Assembly: GCA_964545205.1 (NCBI GenBank)
Contig: CAZJFH010000020.1
Coordinates: 12,226-76,225 of the forward strand
Reading direction: 5' to 3'
Length of the DNA stretch: 64,000 nucleotides
Origin: CAZJFH01 sp964545205
Lineage (GTDB): Bacteria; Pseudomonadota; Alphaproteobacteria; Rhodospirillales; Magnetospirillaceae
The notes below the pieces were generated by a model. That model saw only the letters and a list, made by a program, of their open reading frames with translations, was not told where the DNA came from and ran no database searches. The stretch's first letter is position 1. Each line of letters starts with the position of its first letter. Shown in pieces: positions 37,993 through 46,727 of this stretch. Made by a program: the position numbers and the translations under genes.

Positions 37993-39424
37993 GGTGATCA
38001 CGGCGTTGCGGCGCCACGCCGCGGAGACGCCCGAGGCGACCGCCGTCGCCGACTCCCGTGGCGCGCTCGGCTTCGGCCGGCTGGCGCTGGAGGTCGACGA
38101 CCTGGCGCGGCGCCTCGCGCCGTTGCCCGACACGGTGGGACTGCTGTGCCGGGCCTCGGTCGACTGGGTGATCGCCGACCTCGCGGCCACGCGGGCCGGC
38201 AAGACCGTGGTGCCGCTGCCCGAGTTCTTCGCCGCCGACCAACTCGGCCATGTGCTGCGCGACGCCGGCGTCGGCGTCGTCCTGGTCGGGCCGGGGCTGG
38301 AGCGGCTGGCCGCGGCGCTGGGGACGACCTGGGTCCGGCCGAGAGACCTGCCGCCGTCCGCGGCGCCGGCGGGATCGCCGCGGCTGCGCAAGATCGTCTA
38401 CACCTCGGGCAGCACCGGCCGCCCCAAGGGCGCGGTGCTCGGCGAGCGGCAGATCGGCTGGAGCGCCCGCGCGCTGATCGAGGCATCGGGCGCCGGGCCG
38501 GCGGACCGCTACCTGTCGCTGCTGCCCTATTCGCTGCTGCTCGAACAGATCTGCGCGATCCATGTGCCGTTGCTGGTCGGGGCGCCGACGACGATCGCCG
38601 CCGAAGCCTTCGCCGCCGCCGCGAACGGCGATCCCGCGCCGCTGCTGGCGACAATCGAGGCGGTGCGCCCCACCGCGACGGTGCTGGTGCCGGACCTGCT
38701 GGCCGGCTGGCTCCAGGCGATCGAGGCCAGCGGGCTGCGGCCGCCGGACAGCCTGCGCTTCGTCGCCGTCGGCGGCGCGCCGGTGCCGGCGGCCACCGCC
38801 GAGCGCGCCTGGGCGGCGGGCATTCCGGTCCACGAGGGCTACGGCCTGACCGAATGCTGCTCGGTGGTCGCCGTCAACCGGCCGGGGGGCCGCGTTCCCG
38901 GCAGCGTCGGCCGGCCGCTGCCGGGGAACCGCGTGCGCATCGAGGACGGCGAGATCGTCGTCGTCGGGCCGGGCGTGATGGACGGCTATCTCGGCGCCGG
39001 GCCGGTCGCCCGCGAGTGGCGCACCGGCGATCTCGGCAGCCTCGATGCCGACGGCAACCTGTTCGTCCACGGCCGCCGCGACACCCTGATCGTCACTGCG
39101 CTGGGCCGCAACGTCAGCCCGGAATGGGTCGAGACCGCCGTTCTGGCCGACCCCGCCTTCGCCCGCTGCGTCGTCGTCGGGCACGGACGGCCGGCCTTGA
39201 CCGCCATCCTCACGCCGGCCGCCTGGTTCGCCGACGCCACGCCCGCCATGGTCGCCTCGCGGCTGCACGCCGCCTGCGCCGGCCTGCCCGACTACGCCCG
39301 CCCGCGGCACGTCGCCGTCGTCGCCGACGACGAGCTGCGGCGGCGCGGGTGCCTGACCGCCAACGGCCGGCCGATCCGCCGCCGCTTCGCCGACTTGTTC
39401 ATCGACCAGGGAGTCGCCGCATGA
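37985..39424 (+). CDS. AMP-binding acyl/aryl ligase-like protein lacking the usual C-terminal Lys
   Basis: A 479-residue member of the adenylate-forming superfamily. The P-loop YTSGSTGRPKGAV (about residues 139-151), the YGLTECCSV block (about 286) and the TGDLG motif with HGRRDTLIVTALGRNVSPEWVE (about 347-384) are present. The C-terminal motif that normally reads TGKIxR is here LTANGRPIRRRF, with Arg where the adenylation-step Lys is expected. The enzyme may use another residue, perform only one half-reaction or transfer its acyl group differently. It overlaps both neighbours in the operon. Likely role: activating a fatty acid for its partner enzymes. Confidence 0.82.
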   Translation: MPEVITALRRHAAETPEATAVADSRGALGFGRLALEVDDLARRLAPLPDTVGLLCRASVDWVIADLAATRAGKTVVPLPEFFAADQLGHVLRDAGVGVVLVGPGLERLAAALGTTWVRPRDLPPSAAPAGSPRLRKIVYTSGSTGRPKGAVLGERQIGWSARALIEASGAGPADRYLSLLPYSLLLEQICAIHVPLLVGAPTTIAAEAFAAAANGDPAPLLATIEAVRPTATVLVPDLLAGWLQAIEASGLRPPDSLRFVAVGGAPVPAATAERAWAAGIPVHEGYGLTECCSVVAVNRPGGRVPGSVGRPLPGNRVRIEDGEIVVVGPGVMDGYLGAGPVAREWRTGDLGSLDADGNLFVHGRRDTLIVTALGRNVSPEWVETAVLADPAFARCVVVGHGRPALTAILTPAAWFADATPAMVASRLHAACAGLPDYARPRHVAVVADDELRRRGCLTANGRPIRRRFADLFIDQGVAA

Positions 39425-40089
39425 GCTTCCACGACCGCCTTCTCGCCGAAACCGCTGCCGAGCGCGCCGCCTTCCTCGCCACGCCGCTGATCCGATCGGT
39501 GCTGCGCGACGGGGCGTCGCCCGACCTGTACCTGGCCTTTCTCGAGCAGGCCTACCATCACGTGCGCCACACCTGCCCGCTGCTGGCGCTGGCCGCCTCG
39601 CGCCTGGGACCCGACGACGACCGATACCGCGACGCCCTGATCGCCTACATGGACGAGGAGAAGGGCCACGACGAGTGGATCCTCGACGACATCCGCCAAC
39701 TCGGCGGCGACGCCGCTTCGGTGCGCGGCGGTCAGCCCGGCCTGGCCTGCAAGGCGATGATCGGCTGGGCCTACTACGCGGTCGAGCGCATCAGCCCGTA
39801 CTGTCTGCTGGGAATGGTCCACGTGCTCGAAGGCATGTCGGTGCGGCTCGCCCATGCGGCGGCCGAACGGCTGGCGGCGGGGTTCGGTCGCGATCTCGGC
39901 GACGGCTTCCGCTACCTGACCTCGCACGGCGCCCTCGACGTCGAGCACGTCGCCTTCTACCGCCGTCTGGTCGACGGCCTGCCCGCGGCGGCGCAGCCGT
40001 ACATCGTCGAGGCCGCCAAGGATTTCTACCGGCTCTACGGCGGGATCTTCGCCGAACTGGGCGGCGCGGAGGTGCGTCATGCGGCTTGA
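39421..40089 (+). CDS. Haem-oxygenase-like di-iron protein (TENA/UndA-like)
   Basis: A 222-residue all-helical protein of the haem-oxygenase-like/TENA superfamily. Candidate di-iron ligands sit in the typical order: EQAYHHVRHTCPLL (about residues 41-54), YMDEEKGHDEWILDDI (about 78-93) and GALDVEHVAFYRRL (about 170-183), giving E, H, E-x-x-H-D and D-x-x-H. Proteins of this kind (UndA, SznF domain and others) oxidatively cleave or hydroxylate small acids and amines. Next to an acyl ligase and an SDR it probably oxidises a fatty acid-derived intermediate. Substrate unknown. Confidence 0.8.
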   Translation: MSFHDRLLAETAAERAAFLATPLIRSVLRDGASPDLYLAFLEQAYHHVRHTCPLLALAASRLGPDDDRYRDALIAYMDEEKGHDEWILDDIRQLGGDAASVRGGQPGLACKAMIGWAYYAVERISPYCLLGMVHVLEGMSVRLAHAAAERLAAGFGRDLGDGFRYLTSHGALDVEHVAFYRRLVDGLPAAAQPYIVEAAKDFYRLYGGIFAELGGAEVRHAA

Positions 40090-40885
40090 GGGCAAGCTCG
40101 TCCTGGTCACCGGCGCCGGCTCGGGCATCGGCCGCGCATTCTGTCGCGCCGCCGCGGAACGCGGCGCCCGCCTGGTTCTGGTCGGCCGCCGCCCCGCGGC
40201 GCTCGACGAGACTCTGGCCGCCCTGCCGCGGCCGGGCGAGCATCGCGTCGCCGTCGCCGACGTCACCGATGCCGGCGACCGCCGCGCGCTGGCGGCGTCG
40301 CTGGCCGAAGGGCGGCTCGACGTCCTGGTCAACAACGCCGGCGTCGTCGCCGTCGGGCCCCTGGCCCAGGCCGAGGACGCCGAGCTGCGCCGTGTGCTGG
40401 AGACCAACGTGCTGGCGCCGATGGCGCTGACCCGCGAGCTGCTGCCGGTGCTGCGGAGCGCCAGGCAGGCGCGGGTGGTCAATGTCGGCTCGGTGTTCGG
40501 CGACATCGCCTATCCGCTGTTCGCGGCATACTCGGCGAGCAAGTTCGGCCTGCGCGGCTTCTCCGAGGCGCTGCGGCGCGAGCTGCACGGCAGCGGCATC
40601 GGCGTCACCTACGTCGCGCCGCGCGCGACGCGCACCCCGGCCGCCGGCGCCTTCGCGGCGCTGGTCGGGCCGATGGGCATGACCCTGGACGCCCCCGAGG
40701 CGGTGGCGGCCGGCATCGTGCGCGCCGTCGAACGCGACGCCCGCGATGCCTATCCGCGTGGAGCCGAGCGGCTGTTCGTGCTGCTGCAGCGGCTGTTCCC
40801 GGGCGTGATCGACCGGGCGGTCGGCGGCCAGACCCGGCACCCGGAGATCGCGGCGATCCTCCAGGCGCCCGGCGCGGCGGAGTAG
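40079..40885 (+). CDS. Short-chain dehydrogenase/reductase
   Basis: A 268-residue classical SDR: NAD(P)-binding VTGAGSGIGRAF (about residues 10-21), NNAGVVAVG (about 84), and a catalytic Ser in VNVGSVFG with YSASK (Tyr about 151). A C-terminal extension runs to residue 268 and contains a hydrophobic helix, as in SDRs acting on lipids. It overlaps the preceding gene by 11 bp and ends the operon. It would reduce or oxidise a carbonyl in the pathway. Confidence 0.88.
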   Translation: MRLEGKLVLVTGAGSGIGRAFCRAAAERGARLVLVGRRPAALDETLAALPRPGEHRVAVADVTDAGDRRALAASLAEGRLDVLVNNAGVVAVGPLAQAEDAELRRVLETNVLAPMALTRELLPVLRSARQARVVNVGSVFGDIAYPLFAAYSASKFGLRGFSEALRRELHGSGIGVTYVAPRATRTPAAGAFAALVGPMGMTLDAPEAVAAGIVRAVERDARDAYPRGAERLFVLLQRLFPGVIDRAVGGQTRHPEIAAILQAPGAAE

Positions 40886-40891
40886 GGAAGG

Positions 40892-40914
40892 GGCGCCGGC
40901 CTCAGGCCGGCGCC
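40892..40914. terminator. Bidirectional hairpin between convergent SDR and radical SAM genes
   Basis: GGCGCCGGCC-TCA-GGCCGGCGCC has a perfect 10-bp stem. It sits 6 bp after the SDR stop and overlaps the stop codon of the convergent radical SAM gene, so it can serve both directions. Confidence 0.65.
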
Positions 40915-41858
40915 AGCCGCCCGCGGGCGTAGTCGGCGGCAACGCGCATCAGTTCGCGCGGCCGGTAGCGGCCGCGCAGGTTGCAGCGGCCGCAGATCGT
41001 CTCGTCGGCGCCGGCGCCCTCCCGGGCGGTCAACGCCTGGCGCAGGCTCATGGCGCCGACCTCGCCGATCACCCGGCTGTGGCGGATGTCGTTGAAGCAG
41101 AACGTGTACTGGCCGCGGGCGTTGATCAGCATGTTGGTGTTGCGCGGGATGCACTTGTGCCGGTTGCCCAGCCACTGCTGCGCCACCTCGACGACGCTGG
41201 GGATGAAGCCGGTTTCCTGGCTGCCCAGCCCGAGCCGGCGGATGGCCGCGCGCAGGCGGACCTCCGACGGCTGACCGTCGGTCTCCTTGGCGCCGGCGCG
41301 GTCGTAGTAGGTCGGCGACATGTGCAGCGCATCGATGCCGTGCCCGCGGAACCACGCCACGGTGGCGTCGAGCGTCTCCAGGCATTCGGCGGTCGGCGAC
41401 AGGTTGATGACCAGCCGCGTCCGCCCGAGCAGACGCCGCGCGGCGAGGATGTTGTCCATCACCTGGCGTTGGTCGAGATTGGTGTGGACCGTCTGGTAGA
41501 CCGCCGGGTCGATGCTGGAGAACGAGATCATCAGCGTGTCGATGACGCCGTCCAGGCGCTTCAGCCGCTCCGCCGCGAGGCGGCTGCCGTTGGTGGCCAT
41601 GTCGAAGCGCAGCGGATTGCCGCGCAGGCGCTCGACGAAATCGTCGAAGGCCGGATGGGTGGTCGGCTCGCCGTAGCCGGCGACGACGACGCGGAACACG
41701 TCGGCCGGCGACAGCCGTGCCAGCGCCCGCTCGAACACCTCGGGTCGCATCACCTGCGGGTCCGAGATCATCGCCCGCGGGCACATGGCGCAGCGGGCGT
41801 TGCATTTGCTGGTCCATTCCCAGTTGACCGCCACGCGGTAGCCTGATGGTGAAGTCAT
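40902..41858 (-). CDS. Radical SAM protein with SPASM-like C-terminus
   Basis: A 318-residue radical SAM enzyme. The [4Fe-4S] cluster motif CxxxCxxC is in TSKCNARCAMCPRAM (about residues 16-30), followed by the GGE-like VAGYGEPTTHP and the strand motif DMATNGSRL. The C-terminal part has further cysteines in NRHKCIPRNTN, YTFCFND and ICGRCNLRG, spaced as in SPASM/twitch auxiliary cluster domains. Such enzymes modify peptides or small molecules by radical chemistry. It stands alone, convergent with the hemolysin-family operon, so the substrate is unclear; a link to that operon is only positional. Confidence 0.85.
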   Translation of the reverse strand: MTSPSGYRVAVNWEWTSKCNARCAMCPRAMISDPQVMRPEVFERALARLSPADVFRVVVAGYGEPTTHPAFDDFVERLRGNPLRFDMATNGSRLAAERLKRLDGVIDTLMISFSSIDPAVYQTVHTNLDQRQVMDNILAARRLLGRTRLVINLSPTAECLETLDATVAWFRGHGIDALHMSPTYYDRAGAKETDGQPSEVRLRAAIRRLGLGSQETGFIPSVVEVAQQWLGNRHKCIPRNTNMLINARGQYTFCFNDIRHSRVIGEVGAMSLRQALTAREGAGADETICGRCNLRGRYRPRELMRVAADYARGRLAPA

Positions 41859-41982
41859 TCCCTGTCCCCCGATGTCGTGGTGGGGGGCACGGTACCGGGC
41901 CGTGCTGATCGCAGTCTGACAGGCTAGCGGGGCCGGACGGATCGTCAGGCCGTGGGTCGGCGTTCCGCCTTGCCGGAACGGG

Positions 41983-42663
41983 TCAGACCACGGTGCCGAG
42001 CATGTTGTCGCGCACGGTCTCGAGGTGCTTGCGCATGTGACGTTCCGCCCCGGCGACGTCGCGATCCCGGACCGCCTGAACGCAGTCGGCGTGCTGGCTC
42101 ATGTACAGGGCCTTGCGGTCCTCGGTCACCGTCGCCTTCTTCAGCCGTCCCCAGATCTCCTGTTCGCGCACGGCATCGACCGCGCGGAACAGGTTCAGCA
42201 GCAGCTGGTTGCGGGCCGCCTGCGCGATCGCGTGGTGCAGGGCGCTGTCCCACTTCTCGAAGCTCGGCACGTCGGTGGCGGTGGTCGCGCCCCGAAGGCA
42301 CTCCTCCATCCGCGCGATTTCGGCCGGGCTGGCGCGCAGCGCCGCCAGGGCCGCGATCCGCGGCTCGAGGATCAGGCGGACCTCCATCACCTCCTGGGGA
42401 TTGGTCGCGTCGATGACGAAGCCGGCCTCGGATTGGTCGTCGTTGGCCGGCTCGGGCCGGCTGCCCACGAAGGTGCCGCGGCCGACATGGCGCCAGATGG
42501 CGCCCTCGGCCTCCAGCGCCGCCAGGGCGCCGCGCAGCGTCGTCCGGGTGACGCCGAGCTCCTGGGCGAGGTCGCGCTCGGGCGGCAGCCGGCTCTGGGG
42601 GCCGAAGCGGTCCGACTGGATGAGGTCGCGCAGGCGTTGGAGGGTGTCGTTGCTGGTGGTCAT
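41983..42663 (-). CDS. GntR-family regulator with FCD domain
   Basis: A 226-residue regulator: an N-terminal winged helix (SRLPPERDLAQELGVTRTTLRGALAALEAEGAIWRHVGRGTFVG, about residues 24-67) and a C-terminal FCD ligand domain with metal-binding residues around DSALHHAIAQAARN and SQHADCVQAVRDRD. FCD regulators usually respond to organic acids and repress catabolic operons. It is divergent from the FAH/TRAP operon, with an ATACCA-N5-TGGTAT palindrome and several ATTGGT repeats in the gap; these are its likely operators. Confidence 0.9.
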   Translation of the reverse strand: MTTSNDTLQRLRDLIQSDRFGPQSRLPPERDLAQELGVTRTTLRGALAALEAEGAIWRHVGRGTFVGSRPEPANDDQSEAGFVIDATNPQEVMEVRLILEPRIAALAALRASPAEIARMEECLRGATTATDVPSFEKWDSALHHAIAQAARNQLLLNLFRAVDAVREQEIWGRLKKATVTEDRKALYMSQHADCVQAVRDRDVAGAERHMRKHLETVRDNMLGTVV

Positions 42664-42696
42664 CGGGTCTCTGCGGAAGCTACGACCATTAACCTA

Positions 42697-42841
42697 ATTG
42701 GTCTGGATTGGTTTCGCAACTTGCTCGCGTCGGCTTGCCCGAAAGGCAGAGGCTGGCCGACCAATTACTATACCAAAGCATGGTATGGGCCGAAATGGTT
42801 GACATCTGCCTCGATTGGTTTTGCAATGGTCCGAAATTGGT
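42697..42841. promoter_or_regulatory. Cluster of ATTGGT repeats and a palindrome between gntR and the FAH operon
   Basis: ATTGGT occurs at 42697, 42707 (10 bp apart), 42814 and 42836, with ATGGT variants at about 42794 and 42826. In the middle lies ATACCA-AAGCA-TGGTAT (42770-42786), a perfect 6-bp-arm inverted repeat of the TGGT/ACCA kind bound by FCD-type GntR proteins. The density in 145 bp suggests cooperative binding by the adjacent regulator. Confidence 0.6.
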
Positions 42842-42858
42842 TGGAGATCGAAGCCACC

Positions 42859-43755
42859 ATGCATCTTGTGACCTTTTCCACCGAAGGCCGTGTCCGGGTC
42901 GGCGTTCTGATGCCGGGCGACGGAGTCGTCGTCGACCTTTCGGCCGGTACGCCGGCTCTGCCCGCCGACATGTCCGCCTTCGTCCTCGGCGGCACGGCGC
43001 TGCTGGACGCGGCCCGCGAGGCCGTCAGGTCCGCCACCGCCGAGCAGGTGTTGCCGCTCGGGCGCGTAAGCCTGCTGGCGCCGATCCAGCGGCCGCTGCG
43101 CGACCTCATGTGCGTCGGCAAGAACTATCGCGAGCACGCGAAGGAGTTCCACGGGTCCGGCTTCGATGCGACCGCGGGCGCCGATGCGGTGCCGGAGGAT
43201 CCCATCATCTTCACCAAGGCGACCACCAGCGTGATCGGCCCGGGCGAGACCATTCCGGCCGGCTCCGACCCGACCGCGTCGGTCGACTACGAGGGCGAGC
43301 TCGCGGTGGTGATCGGCAAGCCGGGGCGCAACATCGCCGCCCGGAACGCCTTCGATCACGTCTACGGCTACACGGTCGTCAACGACGTCACCTCGCGCAC
43401 CTTGCAGAAGCGGCACAAGCAGTGGTTCCTCGGCAAGAGCCTGGACGGCTTCTGCCCGATGGGCCCCGCCCTGGTCACCGCCGACGAGATTCCCGACGTC
43501 TCGACGCTGCGCCTCGTCACCCGCGTCAATGGCGAGGTCCGTCAGGACGCGTCGGTGTCGGACCTGATTTTCGACATCCCGACGCTGATCGAGGTCATCT
43601 CGGCCTCGGTGACGCTGCTGCCCGGCGACATCATCGCCACCGGCACGCCGGCCGGCGTCGGCATCGGCTTCACGCCGCCGCGCTTCCTGAGCGCCGGCGA
43701 CGTGGTCTCGGTCACGATCGACGGGATCGGCACGCTCGAGAACCCCGTCGGCTGA
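42859..43755 (+). CDS. Fumarylacetoacetate hydrolase (FAH) family protein
   Basis: A 298-residue protein whose C-terminal 220 residues are the FAH fold: DLMCVGKNYREHAKEFHG, then DYEGELAVVIGK with metal-binding Glu residues, YTVVNDVTSRTLQKRHKQWFLGKSLDGFCPMGP and LPGDIIATGTPAGVG. FAH enzymes hydrolyse or isomerise acylpyruvates and related 2-keto acids in aromatic or sugar-acid breakdown. ATG at 42859 is chosen for MHLVTFST, the usual family start. It is the first gene of an operon with two TRAP transporters and dehydrogenases. Confidence 0.9.
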   Translation: MHLVTFSTEGRVRVGVLMPGDGVVVDLSAGTPALPADMSAFVLGGTALLDAAREAVRSATAEQVLPLGRVSLLAPIQRPLRDLMCVGKNYREHAKEFHGSGFDATAGADAVPEDPIIFTKATTSVIGPGETIPAGSDPTASVDYEGELAVVIGKPGRNIAARNAFDHVYGYTVVNDVTSRTLQKRHKQWFLGKSLDGFCPMGPALVTADEIPDVSTLRLVTRVNGEVRQDASVSDLIFDIPTLIEVISASVTLLPGDIIATGTPAGVGIGFTPPRFLSAGDVVSVTIDGIGTLENPVG

Positions 43756-43796
43756 ACATAGCTCTCGGAACAAACCAAACAAGCAGGAGGAGTCCA

Positions 43797-44753
43797 ATGA
43801 AGAAAACGACCGCGACGGCCCTGGCCGTGATGCTGGCGACCGCCGCACCGGCGCTCGCCCAGGACAAGAAGGATGTGGCCTGGGGCGGTTCGTCCCCCGG
43901 CGGCGTCATGTACTACATGGTCGGGACCGCCGGCACCATCCTGTCGCGCGACCTGCCCGAATTCAACGTCACCCAGGTCACCACCGGCGGCTCGACCGAG
44001 AACGCCAAGCGGCTGATCAAGGGCGAGCTCGACATGGGCATCGTCTACGGCTCGCACGTCTATCTGGCCCAGAAGCAGGAAGGCCCGTTCAAGGACGGCG
44101 CCAAGGGCGACATGCTGCGCGGCGTCGCCAAGGCCTATGACGGCCCGACCTATTTCGTCACGCTGAAGGGCACCGGCATCAAGAGCATGGCCGATCTCGC
44201 CGGCAAGACGGTGGCGCTCGGCCCGCCCGGCTCGGGCACCGTGTTCAACTGCTCCAACATCCTCACCGCGCTGGGGCTGCTCGACAAGATCACGCCGCGC
44301 ATGATGACCTTCGCCGATGCCGGGCGCGCCATGGGCAACGGGCAGCTCGACGCGTTCTGCCAGTCGTCGGCGCCGGCGGCGGCGGTCAAGGAACTGGCCG
44401 AGACCCACGACGTCGTCGTCCTGTCGATGAGCGACGCCGAGATGGCCAAGATCGAGGGCACCTTCCCCTACTACTGGAAGGGCACGATGAAGGCCGGCAT
44501 GTACAAGAACGTCCCCGACGTCACGCTGCCCTACACGGACGTCTACTGGGTCGCGCACGAGCGCGTGCCCGCCGAGACCGTCTCGAAGTTCCTCGAGCAT
44601 TTCGACAAGGACGAGATCCGCAAGGAACTGGTCGCCGGCCACAAGGCCTGGGGCCAGCTCGCGCCCGACACCAAGAACTTCCGCAAGCTCGGCGCGCCGA
44701 TGCACCCCGGGGCCGAGGCCTACTACAAGGCCAAGGGCGTCTGGCAGGAGTAG
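43797..44753 (+). CDS. TAXI-type TRAP solute receptor
   Basis: A 318-residue periplasmic binding protein with a signal peptide (KKTTATALAVMLATAAPALA) and the TAXI family pattern: VAWGGSSPGGVMYYMVGTAG, TTGGSTENAKRLIKGELDMG, LAGKTVALGPPGSGT and PYTDVYWVAHERVP. TAXI receptors pick up small carboxylates and hand them to a fused TRAP permease, which here is the next gene. A perfect ribosome site GGAGGAG precedes the ATG. A 13-bp hairpin follows the gene, as often seen when receptor mRNA is kept in excess. Confidence 0.9.
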   Translation: MKKTTATALAVMLATAAPALAQDKKDVAWGGSSPGGVMYYMVGTAGTILSRDLPEFNVTQVTTGGSTENAKRLIKGELDMGIVYGSHVYLAQKQEGPFKDGAKGDMLRGVAKAYDGPTYFVTLKGTGIKSMADLAGKTVALGPPGSGTVFNCSNILTALGLLDKITPRMMTFADAGRAMGNGQLDAFCQSSAPAAAVKELAETHDVVVLSMSDAEMAKIEGTFPYYWKGTMKAGMYKNVPDVTLPYTDVYWVAHERVPAETVSKFLEHFDKDEIRKELVAGHKAWGQLAPDTKNFRKLGAPMHPGAEAYYKAKGVWQE

Positions 44754-44763
44754 CGGCGTTCAC

Positions 44764-44793
44764 CCGCGGCGGCGCCTCCCGGCGCCGCCGCGG
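44764..44793 (+). terminator. Hairpin between the TAXI receptor and permease genes
   Basis: CCGCGGCGGCGCC-TCCC-GGCGCCGCCGCGG is a perfect 13-bp GC stem 10 bp after the receptor stop. Probably an attenuator or mRNA-end stabiliser inside the operon. Confidence 0.65.
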
Positions 44794-44810
44794 CCTTTGC
44801 GGAGAACATC

Positions 44811-46727
44811 ATGCGTTGGTACGAAGGCTGGTTCGAAGACGTTTCCGTCAAGGGCCGCTCGCTCGGTGGCGCCTGGGCCTGGCTCTACGGCGCCGTCGGC
44901 CTGTGCTTCTCGGGCTGGTACATGTACACCTCGGGCTTCGGTCTGGTCTCGACGGAGAGCAATCGCGGCCTCTACCTGCTGTTCACCTCGGTCCTGGTAT
45001 TCCTGCTCTACCCCGCCCGCCGCGGCGCCCCGAAGGACCGGCCGAGCCTGCTCGACGGCGTCCTGATGCTCGCGGCGGTGGCGTCCATCGGCTACTGGAT
45101 GGACCAGTACGTCCCCTACGCGATGTTCCGGGTCAGCTCCCCGAACATGTGGGACCTGGTGATGGGCGGCATCGCCATCGTGGTGATGCTGGAGACGGCG
45201 CGGCGCGTGCTCGGCATCGTCATGGTGATTCTGGGGCTGGTGTTCCTGGCCCAGCTCTATTTCGGCACCGTGCTGCCCGGCAAGCTCAGCCATCCCGGGC
45301 TGTCGGTCGAGCGCATCATCGAATTCACCTTCTCGACCCAGGAGGCGATCTTCGGCGTCATCACCGCCACTTTCGCCACCTTCGTCTTCCCGTTCATGAT
45401 CTTCGGGGCGTTTCTGGAGCGCTCGGGCGCCGGCCAGTTCTTCATGGAACTGGCCACCGCGCTGACGGGCCGCTGGCGCGGCGGCCCCGCCAAGATCGCC
45501 ACCGTCACCTCGGCGCTGTTCGGCTCGATCTCGGGCTCCTCGGTGGCCAACGTGGTGTCGACCGGCACCTTCACCATCCCGATGATGAAGCGCATGGGCT
45601 TCCGCCCGCCGGTCGCCGGCGGCATTGAGGCGATCGCCTCGACCGGCGGGCAGTTCATGCCGCCGATCATGGGCGCCGGCGTGTTCATCCTCGCGACCCT
45701 GACCGAGACGGAATACCTCGAGATCGCGCTGATGAACGTGATCCCGGCGCTGCTGTTCTTCGGCTTCGTCATGTTCATGGTCGACCTCGAGGCGGTGCGC
45801 ACCGGCCTCAAGGGCCTGCCGCGCGAGGAATGCCCGCGGCTGGGCGAGGTGCTGCGCAAGGGCTGGCACTTCTTCATGCCGCTGGTCGTGGTCCTCGGGC
45901 TGCTGTTCGTCGGCTACTCGCCCGAGATCGGCGCGTTCTGGGGCACCGTCTCCACGCTCGTCCTGTCGTGGCGGCGCAAGGAGACCCGCATGGGGCCGCG
46001 CTCGATCGTCCAGGGCCTGGTCGGCGGCGCCCATTCCAACACCGCCGCCGGCGCCGCCATCGGCACGCTCGGCATCATCATCGGCGGCATCGTGCTGTCG
46101 GGACTGGGCCTCAAGTTCTCGGCGGTGCTGGTCGAGTTCGCGGGCGGCTCGCTGTTCCTGGCGGCGCTGATGGTCATGGCCATCTCGATCATCATCGGCA
46201 TGGGCTCGAGCACCACCGGCTCCTACATCATCCTGTCGGTGGTCGCGGCGCCGGCGCTGATCAAGCTGGGCGTGCCGGTGATCGCGGCGCATCTGGCGGT
46301 TTTCTACGGCGCCTGCCTGTCCAACATCACGCCGCCGGTCTGCGTCTCGGCCTTCGCCGGCGCCGCCATCGCCAAGGCCGATCCCATGGAGACCGGGTTC
46401 TCGGCGCTGAAATACGGCGCCGCGCTGGTGCTGCTGCCGTTCAGCTTCATCTACGCGCCGGAGATCCTTCTGCTCGGCTCGCCGCTCGAGATCGCGCACG
46501 CCACCATCGGCCACATTCTCGGCCTGGCTGCGGCCGCGATGGCGCTGCAGGGCGCCAGCTTCTTCAGCGGTCGCATCAGGACCGTGCAACGCCTGATGCT
46601 GGTCGCGGCGGCGTTCATGCTGCTGTTCCCGACGAGCTGGTGGGTCGACGTCGCCGGCCTGGCGACGCTGGCCGCGGCGATGATGTTCGAGCTGCCCGGA
46701 CGGCGGCGGCTGCGGTCGGCGCCGTGA
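44811..46727 (+). CDS. TRAP transporter fused permease (DctQM, TAXI type)
   Basis: A 638-residue membrane protein with about 16 helices: the first about 170 residues correspond to a DctQ-like small subunit, the rest to DctM. Signatures include FVFPFMIFGAFLERSGAGQFF, FGSISGSSVANVVSTGTFTIP, GGQFMPPIMGAGVFILA and GMGSSTTGSYIILSVVAAPALI. It uses a sodium gradient to import the carboxylate delivered by the TAXI receptor. It overlaps the following TSUP gene by GTGA. Confidence 0.93.
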   Translation: MRWYEGWFEDVSVKGRSLGGAWAWLYGAVGLCFSGWYMYTSGFGLVSTESNRGLYLLFTSVLVFLLYPARRGAPKDRPSLLDGVLMLAAVASIGYWMDQYVPYAMFRVSSPNMWDLVMGGIAIVVMLETARRVLGIVMVILGLVFLAQLYFGTVLPGKLSHPGLSVERIIEFTFSTQEAIFGVITATFATFVFPFMIFGAFLERSGAGQFFMELATALTGRWRGGPAKIATVTSALFGSISGSSVANVVSTGTFTIPMMKRMGFRPPVAGGIEAIASTGGQFMPPIMGAGVFILATLTETEYLEIALMNVIPALLFFGFVMFMVDLEAVRTGLKGLPREECPRLGEVLRKGWHFFMPLVVVLGLLFVGYSPEIGAFWGTVSTLVLSWRRKETRMGPRSIVQGLVGGAHSNTAAGAAIGTLGIIIGGIVLSGLGLKFSAVLVEFAGGSLFLAALMVMAISIIIGMGSSTTGSYIILSVVAAPALIKLGVPVIAAHLAVFYGACLSNITPPVCVSAFAGAAIAKADPMETGFSALKYGAALVLLPFSFIYAPEILLLGSPLEIAHATIGHILGLAAAAMALQGASFFSGRIRTVQRLMLVAAAFMLLFPTSWWVDVAGLATLAAAMMFELPGRRRLRSAP

